Shown piece by piece: positions 12,801-24,800 of a stretch of DNA of 34,246 nt (position 1 is the stretch's first letter; every line of letters starts with the position of its first letter). This DNA is from Ophiothrix spiculata (taxonomy: Eukaryota; Echinodermata; Ophiuroidea; Amphilepidida; Ophiotrichidae). The notes beneath the pieces were generated by a model. The model saw only the letters and a program-made list of their open reading frames with translations, was not told the origin of the DNA and did not search any database. Location of the stretch: NCBI GenBank assembly GCA_000969725.1, contig JXSR01S046347.1. One strand, 5' to 3'. A program made the translations under genes and the position numbers.

Positions 12801-15800
12801 GCTTCCATTATCCAGTCGCACTACCAAGCATGGCAGCTGATGCAGCTTGAAAGAGGGCACTACATCCAGATGAAATCTGCCGCCATCGTGATGCAAGCTG
12901 CATACAGAGGTCACGCTGCACGCATATTGGCCAAACGGATGAAGGCAGCTAGAATCGTCCAGGCTCAGTGGAGAGGATACGCAGCAAGAAGGGCTTTCTC
13001 AATCAAGAGATTTTCAGCAATCACTATCCAAGCTTGGTTCAGAATGTGTTTGGTTAGGCAGGAATATCAAGAGATACAGAAGTCAGCATTGGTGCTGCAA
13101 CGCCACGCCAGAGCTTACTTGATTCGCAAACATGAAAGGAAAGCGGCCACGACCATCCAAGCACACGTCAGAGGTTTCCTGCTCCGCCAACAGGTCAAGA
13201 ATTTGAATAAATGTGCCTTATGCATCCAAAGAAATTTCAGAGCTTATATCCAGAGGAAGCATTATCAGCAATTACAGCATGCTGCTTTGGTGTTACAAAC
13301 ATATTGGAAGGCCACTATGGCTGCAAGACATGAGACTAAGAGGTACCAGATTCAGAGAGGTGCCTGCATCACTATACAGGCGTGGTTTAGAGGGTGCGTT
13401 GTACGCAAACAGATTCACACGATGCACTCAGCGGCTACTTGCCTACAGAGTAATTACAGAGCTCACAGAGACTTGGTGAAATATCAACAGATAAAGAAAG
13501 CTGTGGCGGTGCTTCAGATATATTGGAGGTCAACTCTACAAGCAAGAAGTGAAACCAGACAATATCAGATCACCAGAGGTGCGACAATTACCATCCAAGC
13601 CTGGGTGAGAGGGTTCCTTGTTCGTCAACGTATCAAGAAGCAGCATGCAGCTGCTGTATGTATTCAAGCCAACTATAAAGCTTATCTGGCCTCCACTTCT
13701 TACCAGAAGACTAGACAGGCAGTTCTAACCCTACAGACCTACTGGAGAGCAACTCAAAAGACCAAACAGGAATTGCAGGACTATAATAAGATTAGACATG
13801 CTGTCATTACCATCCAATCTTGGATTAGAGGTAACAAAGTACGTCAAAATATCGTGAAAATGAACGCTGCCGCCACGTGCATTCAGAGTAACTTCCGTGC
13901 GCATCGTGATTACGTCAAGTATCAGAAAATGAGACGCAGTGCAGTAACGGTACAGATGTATTGGAGGGCTACTTTGCAAGCTCGTAGAGAATTGATCAGT
14001 TACCAGATCAAACGAGGTGCTTGCATCACCATCCAGGCTTTGGTGAGAGGGTACCAAGCAAGACGGCATATTCAGAAAATGCACCGTGCAGCGACTTGTT
14101 TACAAAGCAATTTCAGACGTTACCATGCATGTAATCAGTATCAGAGCATGAGGAAAGCTGCTTCAACATCACAGACCTATTGGAGAGCTATTCTCAATGG
14201 ACGTCAACAGAAAACGGCTTTTGCTGAAATGAAGAAAGCTGCCATCACCTTACAAGCAGCATTTCGTGGAAGACGAGCGAGGGAACTGGCCCGTAAAGAA
14301 AGAGCTGCAAGGACAATTCAAGCTGTGTTTAAGATGCATAAAGCTAGGAGGGCTTTCTCGGAGAAAAGACAAGCTGCCATCAAGATACAGGCCATGTATA
14401 GGGCTCAAAGAGCTCAAAAGAGCTACATGAGGCTTAAATGTAGTGCCATAGTCATTCAGAAGTACTATAGGGGTCTACGATTGATGAGACAGACACATGC
14501 TAACTATGCTCACTTGTTAGAGTGTGTTATCAAAATTCAAAGCACATTCAGAATGTTTGTTACAAGAAGATGTTATATTCAGAAGCAGAAAGCAGCTGTG
14601 AAGATGCAGGCTATGTTCAGAGCTCATCAAGCATGCAAAGAATTCAGGAGACAGAAGCAAGCAGCCATTGCTATTCAGAGGTACTACAGAGGTTCGTTGC
14701 TCACAAGACAGATGATTGAAAAGTTTGTCAATGCAAAGAAATCGGCCACAGTCATTCAGTCTTATTATCGCATGCATGTGCAGCGCAGAGAATACCTGAG
14801 ATTGAGGCAGGCTACGATTGTACTTCAAGCTTATGCTAGAGGCAAAGCTGCCAGCATGGAATATAAGAGAACGAAGCAGGCTGCTGTGGTCATTCAGAGG
14901 AGGTACAGAGCTAATCTTGCGGCATGCAAGCAACAAGTATCATACCAATACACTAGGGGTGCCATTATCACTATCCAGTCATGCTATCGCATGCATGTGC
15001 AACACAGAGAATTCCAAAGATTGAGACAGGCTACGATTGTACTCCAAGCTTATGCTAGAGGTAAAGCTGCCAGCATGGAATACAAGAGAACGAAGAAGGC
15101 TGCTGTGGTCATTCAGAGGAGGTACAGAGCTAATCTTGCGGCACGCAAGCAACAAGTATCATACCAATACACCAGAGGTGCCGTTATTACCATCCAGTCA
15201 TGCTATCGCATGCATGTGCAACGCAGAGAATTTCTAAGATTGAGGCAGGCTACGATTGTACTTCAAGCTTATGCTAGAGGTAAAGCAGTGAGCATGGAGT
15301 ACAAGAAAATGAAGGAGGCTGCTGTGGTCATTCAGAGGAGGTTCATAGCTAATCTTGCCGCACACAAGCAACAAGTATCATACCAATACACCAGAGGTGC
15401 CATTATCACCATTCAGTCATGGTATCGCATGCATGTGCAACGAAGAGAATTTCTAAGATTAAGGCAGGCTACGATAGTATTGCAAGCATATGCTAGGGGT
15501 AAAGCAGCCAGCATGGAATACAAGAGAATGAAACAGGCTGCTGTTGTCATTCAGAGGAGGTACAGAGCTAATCTTGCGGCACGCAAGCAACAGCTATTAT
15601 TCCAATACACCAGAGGTGCCGTTATTACCATCCAGTCATGCTATCGCATGCATGTGCAACGCAGAGAATTTCTAAGATTAAAGCAAACGGCGATTGTATT
15701 GCAAGCATATTCCAGAGGCAAAGCAGTCAGCATGGAATACAAGAGAATGAAACAGGCTGCTGTGGTCATTCAAAGGAGGTACAGAGCTAATCTTGTGGCG

Positions 15801-18800
15801 TGCAGGGAACAACTTGTATACCAATACACCAGAGGAGCCATCATCACCATCCAGTCATGGTATCGCATGCATGTGCAGCGCAGAGTATTTCTAAGATTGA
15901 GGCAGGCTACGATTGTACTCCAAGCTTATGCTAGAGGTAAAGCAGTGAGCATGGAGTACAAGAAAATGAAGAAGGCTGCTGTGGTAATCCAAACCAGGTA
16001 CAGAGCTAAGCTTGCGGCATGCAAGCAACAACTATTATACCAATACACCAGAGGTGCCATTATCACCGTCCAGTCATGGTATCGCATGCATGTGCAACGC
16101 AGAGAATTCCTAAGATTGAGGCAGGCCACGATTGTGCTTCAAGCTTATGCTAGAGGTAAAGCAGTTAGCGTGGAGTACAAGAGAACGAAGCAGGCTGCTG
16201 TGGTAATCCAAACCAGGTACAGAGCTAAGCTTGCGGCGTGCCGGGAACAACTCGTATACCAATACACCAGGGGTGCCGCCATCTCGATCCAAGCTATGTA
16301 TCGAGGCTATCGAGTCAGAAAGCACCAATGTCAAATCAGGGAATCTGTCAAAGTGTTGCAGGTTTATTGGAGGGCAACTTTACAAGCAAAGCATGCCAAG
16401 AAAGAATACCAGACGGCTAGGAGAGCATGTGTAACTATACAAGCAGCAGTGAGGGGTTTCCTTGTTCGACAGCATGTTAGAAAGATGCATCACGCTGCAA
16501 CATGTATCCAGGCTAACTACAGAGCCCATCGTGAATCATGCCAGTACCAAAGACTGAAGCAAGGGGCCATCTGCCTTCAGAAATACTGGAGAGCCAATCT
16601 GAAGATGAAGCAAGAAAGGGCGTCGTACCAAAATACAAAACGCGCATGTGTCTCCATCCAGGCCTTTGTCCGTGGATATATAGTCAGGAATCAAATAAAG
16701 AAGATGAATTTGGCAGCCATTTGTATTCAGAAACATTTCAAGGCATATCATGATCAGAAACGTTACCAACAGTTGAAACAATCTTGTATGGTACTGCAGA
16801 AGTACTGGAGGGCTACACTTGATGCGAGATCACAGACAAAAGAGTATCGGACTACAAGAACGGCCGTAGTTACCATCCAGGCTTTGGCACGAGGTTATAT
16901 TGTCAGACAGCAAGTTAGAGAGATGAATCAAGCAGCTCTTTGTATCCAGAGTAACTGCAGACGGTATATGGCTAGGAAGTGTTTCTTGAGACATAAACAA
17001 GCAGCTCAAACTATCCAGATGTATTGGAGATCCACCTTAGCGGCTAAGAAGCAAACTCAGAGTTATCAGGTCACTCGAGGGGCGTGCATTACCATACAAG
17101 CTTGGATGAAAGGTTTCCTTGTGAGGCGACGAGTACACAAGATGCATCTGGCTGCGACATGTATCCAAGCCAACTACAGAGCCCATAAAGACTGTTCACG
17201 CTATCAACAGTTGAGGAAGTCTGCTGTTGTTCTTCAAAAGTACTGGAGACTGACACTAGAAACGAAGGAACAAACCAGGCAATACCAGATAACTAGAGGA
17301 GCAATAATTACCATCCAAGCGTTGATAAAAGGATTCCTGGTGAGGCAACGAGTACACAAGATGCATCTGGCTGCAACATGTATCCAGGCTAACTACAGAG
17401 CTCATAAAGACTGTTCACGATATCAGCATTTGAAGAAGTCTGCTGTAGTGCTTCAAAAGTACTGGAGACTGACACTGGAAATGAGGGAACAAGCTAGGCA
17501 ATACCAGATATCTAGAGGAGCAATAATTACTATCCAAGCTTGGATAAAAGGTTTCCTTGTGAGGCGACGAGTACACAAGATGCATCTTGCGGCAACATGT
17601 ATACAGAGCAACTACAGGTCTCACAGAGATCAAACCAGCTACCAAAAGAAGAAGCAGGCTGCTTTGGTCCTGCAGAAGTATTGGAGAGGTGCTATCAAAC
17701 GTGAAGAAGCAATAAAGGAAAGGCGGGTTGCAATACGTGCAGCGATTACCATTCAGGCAGTATTCAAAGGATTCTTGGCTCGTCAGCAGGTGCGTAAGAT
17801 GCACACTGCAGCAACCTGCATTCAAGCCAGCTATAGGGCTTATGTAGCACGCAAGAACTTTCAGTCAATGAGACGAGCAGCAAATACCCTGCAGACGTAC
17901 TGGAGGGCAACACATCTCGCTAATAAGCACAGGCGAGATTATCAGATCACTAGAGGTGCTATTATAACCATTCAAGCTTGGGCTAGAGGAAATAGAGCAA
18001 GACGTCATGTAAAGAAAATGCACTCTGCAGCTACTTGTATACAGAGCAACTTTAGAATGTATCAAGCATTGACTCGGTACCAGGGCATGCAGAAGGCAGC
18101 ATCGGTGTTGCAGACTCGATGGAGGGCAGAGCTTATGTGCAGAAAACAGCGTAGTTATTATGAAGACATGAGAACAGCAGCTGTTGTGATACAAGCTGTG
18201 TTTAGAGGAAGACAAGTAAGGTGTATCGCCCAAAGGGAAAGATCGGCTAGAGTTATCCAGGCTGCTTTTAGAATGCACACAGCGAGGCAAAAGTATCAGG
18301 GTATGCGTCGTGCTGCGGTGATTATTCAAGCCAAATATAGAGCTCACATGGCACAGACGAGATACCAAGAATTGAAATCTGGTGCCATCGTTATCCAACA
18401 GTGGTACAGAGGTGTTCAGACGATGAGACGAGTCAAGAGCGAGTTTAAACATACGATAGACTCTGTTGTGAAGATCCAGAGTGTGTTCAGAATGATTGCT
18501 GATAGGAAACAGTATCTACGAAAGAAATCTGCAGCAATCAAAATCCAAGCAATGTTTAGAATGTATGTATCCTATAAACAGTACCAAAAACAACATAAGG
18601 CAGCTATTACCATTCAGAAGTATTATAGAAGCGTTCAGCTAACTAGGACTATCAGAGCTAACTTTGTTAACACCATGGAGTCCGTCGTGAAAATTCAGTC
18701 TTGCTGCCGTATGTTTGTTCAACGCAAGAGGTATACAAGTCTGAAGCATGCAGCGACCGTACTACAGGCTTATGCAAGAGGAAAAGTTGTGTGTAGAGAG

Positions 18801-21800
18801 TATAATCAAATGAAACAAGCTGCCAAAACCATTCAGATTAGATATAGAGCTACGCAGCAAGCCCGTCACCAGCAAAGAGTGTACCAGTACACAAGAGGTG
18901 CGGTCATCACATTGCAAGCTGCATTCAGGGGTCGTCAAGCTAGGAAACATGTGCGACAAATCAGAGCCGCCATCGCCATTCAAGCAGCCTACAGGGGATA
19001 TGTGCAGCAACGTGAGTACCAAGCAATCAGGAGAAGTGCTGTCGTACTACAGGCTGTTTTTAGAGGCCACCAAGCCAGAGTGAGGCTAGCAGAGAGGAGA
19101 CGTGAGTGGCGTGCGGTACTTTGTATTCAGAAGGCTTACAGGGGATATGCGGCCAGGAAAGAAGTAGAGGTGAGATTTTACTAGTTGTGATCTGAGAAAA
19201 CATGTTACACTAGGTGAATTGCACAAATCAAATAATGAATTCTTGTGCTTTTTAAATTGTTTAAATGAATTTCAATAAGTAGTAACTTTGTTGTGAGTAA
19301 CAAATTTCCAAGATATGGAATTTATATCTGTTTAATCATTTATGGCACTGAAATGAAAATATCACATTTACAGCATGTGACTGTTCTGTGCAGGTCAATT
19401 GCATTACAATGTGAGGAAATTAAATATGTACAAATGTTTGAAGATATTGTTGGATGTGCAAAATGTATGTTCTAATTGTTCCAGTAACCCTTTATTGAAC
19501 CAGATCTCGCTAAATCTTGCTTTTGAAAATCATGAAAATGTGCCAAGTCTAAACACCAGGCTTGCCAAATACATCATAGATGATAGGCAGGAGATATATG
19601 TAAGACACAAGTTGCTGTGACTTGTGTCACAGGTACATTATTAGTTATTGGGTGAAGTGTTGGTATGTTATGGGAAATACTCGTGCGCGAAGTGTCATAT
19701 CCAAGCAAAGCGCTGCTGAGCCTGGATATGACACTGAGCACACGAGTATTTCCCATAACATACCAACGCTGAATCAAATAACGAATTTATCATACCACTA
19801 AGTCAATCTTAATCATCAAACTATTTATTTATTTGTTTTTTCAACTTTTTTAGCTTTATTTTACAAAAATTAACAAAAAGGAACCACTTTTGGTGAACGT
19901 TTTACTCTACATAGTACTGCGCATCCCTACCAATTTCAAATGCAACATTCTGACACGCTCAGTGGCAGGATATAAGTGCGTCTGACGCGCTCATGGGTAG
20001 GATACGAAATATATTCCGGCAGCGGCTCCTTTGATCTTTTCCAAATATGGTCATAAATTCTCTTTGTTGTATGATAAGTAAATAGAAACAGGTCCCTGTT
20101 TCAAATTCTGGTGAAAATACAAGTTTTTTTCCACCCCTCTCAGTTCAAGGCAAAAAAACAAGAAAACTGTCAGCGCTAAGATTCCAGTCTACTTGTTTTT
20201 TGGTTGTTGCTTTTGTTCCATGCCAGATATAAGTGTGATTTGATATCCAAACAGCAAAGTTGATATGACATTTTTGAGCTGCATGCCCTTCGTTTTTATG
20301 AAAAAGACAAACCCTTTAATATAGGATTGAACACCTTCTTTCACCTTATATAAAAATAGACAAACCAACAGGCCATTAAAAAATTGTGTTAAAAGTGCAC
20401 TTGAGAAATGGATCAGTAGATCGAAAGTTATTCAGTTTTTACTTAATGTGCATTTGGGCTAACATGTATTTCCATTGTGTAGTACCCTCCCCACATATTG
20501 GCATTTAGCTGCCTTTATCCTGTGCATCTATTATTACCCTATATATGAAAATGTAAAGGAAATATATAATTTGTCTACAGCCTACTTGAAATAACAAGTT
20601 CATGAATTCTTTTGCCATTACAGGCTATGAGACAGGCTCGTCTAGTCGTGGTACACAGGTTTGCTGCAGCAGCGTTCCATCACTTAAGCGCAATCAAGTT
20701 GCAGAGAGCTTACCGCAACTACTGCATCATGAAAGTAGCAAGAGAGAGGATGCAGTCCATTGTCTACATACAGGTAAGTGTATATGTATGGAGAGGTTAT
20801 GAGATTGCAAGAAACTCGTATTTGCATTTCTGACATGACATATGTGATGACTCACCCCGAAAGGGGGGACTTTGCAGATGATATCAATTTTGAGTTTATC
20901 ATTGCATCTGTTACAGCATCTTTTAAGCTTTAAAATGACATCTTATTTGTCGAAATTGATCAAGGCGATCAAATTTTACAACAGAAAATCTGCTGGAAAT
21001 TTTTATTATATTCTTTATTTTTTGTTACCTATTTTCACCAGTATCTTGAAAAGTGTTCTGTCGCAAAGTCCCCCTTTTCGGGGTGAGTCATCACGTATTT
21101 CTGACATAACATAGTGCATGTTGCAGAGTTTGCTTTGAAGATATTGATAATGGGTGCCTAACATCGTATCTGAGCAACAATTCTGATCCAATGTTCATTT
21201 CAGGAATTGAGATTGAGTCCAATTTTGTTATGTGGCGAATCACCAGTCTGACTTCATATCTACGCAATATTAACATCTTTAATTGCACATATATGTGGTC
21301 ACCGTTGCTCAGCTTGTAAAGTATGTGCTTGTGTTGAAAAGTGATCCGTGTAATCACCAGCTTCAAACTGATTCCATCTTAGTTAATCTGAACTTCCAAA
21401 GTGCAGATTGAGTCAGATTGAATCAGTTTGAATAGTGACCCGTGTAATCACTAGCTTCAAACTGATTCCATCTGACTTAATCTGAACTTCCAAAGTGCAG
21501 ATTGAGTCAGATGGAATCAGTTAGNNNNNNNNNNNNNNNNNNNNNNNNNNNNNNNNNNNNNNNNNNNNNNNNNNNNNNNNNNNNNNNNNNNNNNNNNNNN
21601 NNNNNNNNNNNNNNNNNNNNNNNNNNNNNNNNNNNNNNNNNNNNNNNNNNNNNNNNNNNNNNNNNNNNNNNNNNNNNNNNNNNNNNNNNNNNNNNNNNNN
21701 NNNNNNNNNNNNNNNNNNNNNNNNNNNNNNNNNNNNNNNNNNNNNNNNNNNNNNNNNNNNNNNNNNNNNNNNNNNNNNNNNNNNNNNNNNNNNNNNNNNN

Positions 21801-24800
21801 NNNNNNNNNNNNNNNNNNNCCGTGTAATCACTAGCTTCAAACTGATTCCATCTGACTTAATCTGAACTTCCAAAGTGCAGATTGAGTCAGATGGAATCAG
21901 TTAGAATAGTGAACCCTGTAATCACTAGCTTCAAACTGATTCTATCTGACTTAATCTGGACTTCAAAAGTGCAGATTAAGTCAGATGGAATCAGTTAGAA
22001 TAGTGACCCGTGTAATCACTAGCTTCATACTGATTCCATCTGAGTTAATCTGAACTTCCAAAGTGCAGATTGAGTCAGATGGAATCAGTTAGAATAGTGA
22101 CCTGTGTAATCACTAGCTTCAAACTGATTCCATCTGAGTTAATCTGAACTTCCAAAGTGCAGATTGAGTCAGATGGAATCAGTTAGAATAGTGACCCGTG
22201 TAATCACCAGCTTCAAACTGATTCCATCTGAGTTAATCTGAACTTCAAATGTGCAGATTAAGTTCAGATTGATTCATCCAAGCGGAGGTCTCATCATAGC
22301 AACATTGCGATAACCCAGTTGGCAAGCATGTGCAGTCTTTCCAAGCAATATTCGTTTGCATGGTTTTTGTACTAGTTTCTTGTTACTACACTGGTTTTTA
22401 TGAAAGCCAACGCACATATTTAATGCCTTTGATTGGCCAAACTCCAGCATGTATTTCATTTTTAGTTAAATGATGGGGAACTTTTAAGCTCAGAAAGATT
22501 GTATATATTTTGCATTAAACCAACAAAAGAGCCTAATGTATTGACCAAAATCTGCAAGAAATGACTATTTTTAAAGTTTTCAATTGATTCCTAATATAGG
22601 CCAGCTGCTTCCTGTCTGATGATTGCAAATCAGGCCATAATGAAGATTTCTTAAATGGTGGACACTGTACAGAATTTTATGATTATTTATTACAAATTTT
22701 AATCTATTGGCATCCATTTTAAAAATGCTGCTTCGTTTAACAGCAGAAATCACATAGGCCTAAGGCATCCTGAAAAACATTGATAAATGTTAAGAATTCT
22801 TCATCAGTTAAAAGTTATACATTTTCAACATTAAACAAAATGTTTTTGTCTCTTACAGCAATGGTGGCGTGCCAAATTACAGTGCCTACACTTCACCAAG
22901 CTTAGGCGTGGAATCATATTGTTGCAGAGGGCTGTTAGACACCATCAAATGGTCAGGAATAGCGCAGCTATCGTCCTTCAATCATACGCCAGGGTGTGGC
23001 TTGCCAAGCAGTACGTCAAAAAGATGAAAGCTTCTGCACTGAAAATTCAGGTGAGATTTGTGCAACAAAAAAAAAAATTAAAATACAACTGTGATAAAAA
23101 TCACATTGTACACTGTAAGTGCTCAGTTCCTTTAAAAAAACTCTGATGGCATTAGGAAAAGTCTGGGATACTGTATAGAGGGAAATTTTTGCTTGGGTTT
23201 TATTTTCGCTCTTTTTGCTGTTGACTTCTCAACCGTGAAAATAAAACCCTGCTAAAATAGTATTTATACATAGACATCAATGGACAGATGCTTGAATCCG
23301 TGAAAATATTACACCCAAAAAAATATGGCTCAGTCCAAACCGTGAAAAATTAACCCCGCTAAAAATATTCCTCTATACAGTAGATTCATAATTTGACAGG
23401 CTGATGATCATTCACTTTAAAACCAGAGGAGGATTTCACAATATCCCACGATGCAATGCAACATTGTACAATATACCTGCAAATCCAATTCAACTCCTAT
23501 ACTTCTGTACAGGTTTCTGATGTTTTTGAGGTGTTCGCAATGTGGGTAAACATTGGGCTATTGTGAAAAGAAACACCTCCCTGGAAAGATATGAATGAGT
23601 ACTATTCAATGGAATTCTCAAATTCCTAAGAGCCCCTTGTCCAGAAAACCATTATTGCCTATCATATCTTAGTGTATCAGAATAATGCATTGTGGGATAT
23701 TCTGAAAACCTCCTCTGCTTTAAAACTGTTGTCAGTCCATGTATGCCAGTTTTCAGGAAATTTCCTAAAATCAGAATTTTTTTTCTAGTGATACTTAGTT
23801 TCCAGAAATTTTGAATGTGTAAAGAATAGTAGTGCAAAATCTTTCACTGGTATCTCTGTCACCCTGGTTGTCACCCACAAGCAAAACAAATCCACAAACT
23901 TAGTCTCAGCATCGTACAAAAAAAATTGTAATCGTCTTTGTTCAGGATATGGTAATATTTTCTGTATTACGAAATATGTATTTCAAGTGACTTTTTACTG
24001 AACTTTAAAACTTCATTAAAATCTAAAAATTTATTGATCTCTAATTAGAAATGTCATCTTTTGTTATTTTTCAGCATAATAAATTGTTAAAAGTATGTTG
24101 CCTCATTTTTAGCTTTTTGAAGGTGTTTCTGCAATAAAGAATCCAAATTTTGCATTGAAGATGTCTGCATTTTAGGTTGAAATCTGGGAGAGGTCTACTC
24201 GAAAATGATAATATAGGTGCCAATGTAAGACTGAATAAAACTCGATATCTCTATTCCCAAAAAAATCCCAAATTGGTCAGAATTGCTCACAAATTTACAA
24301 TTTTCTGTCTCACAAACAGTGCGTATGGAGAGGCCACAAAGTGCGCAAGGCCAACAAGAGTAAGAAAGTGGCCGCAGCTAGAGCTAAATGTATGGCTGCC
24401 AATGCAGCTGCTACTGAAGAGAAGAAGCTGTGCAATAGGACCACCTCGGCCCTGGACTTCCTGCTGCAGTACAAGAACCTGTCTTATATCCTGGAGGCTC
24501 TTATTAATCTCGGTAGGTAGCAACTTCAACATTTTTATTAATTTTGATTCACATCAGTGTGTTGTTTTAAATGTGTTTTGGTTTGTATCTTAATTTTATT
24601 AATGTTTCAACATATTTGTTAAAGAAAATGTAATAGCCGATAGCATCAAAAGAAACAAGATAGATGACTTTTTTTGTCACACAACTAATATGCCAAACCA
24701 CTACATAATTGTTATGCCAAACTGAACACAAATAATGTGTTGGCATGTTTTTGATATTCGCACATTGTTACAAGTTCCAATGCATCATCAGCAAAATCTG

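Noticed and set aside
17865..18452. Reverse-strand open frame of 195 codons (also 14517-14936 and 17415-17825)
   Set aside because: Antisense shadows of the giant IQ exon, whose codon pattern keeps the opposite strand open; no family resemblance.
21341..22272. CRISPR-like array
   Set aside because: Units are contiguous 94-bp tandem palindromes without unique spacers, in a eukaryotic intron.
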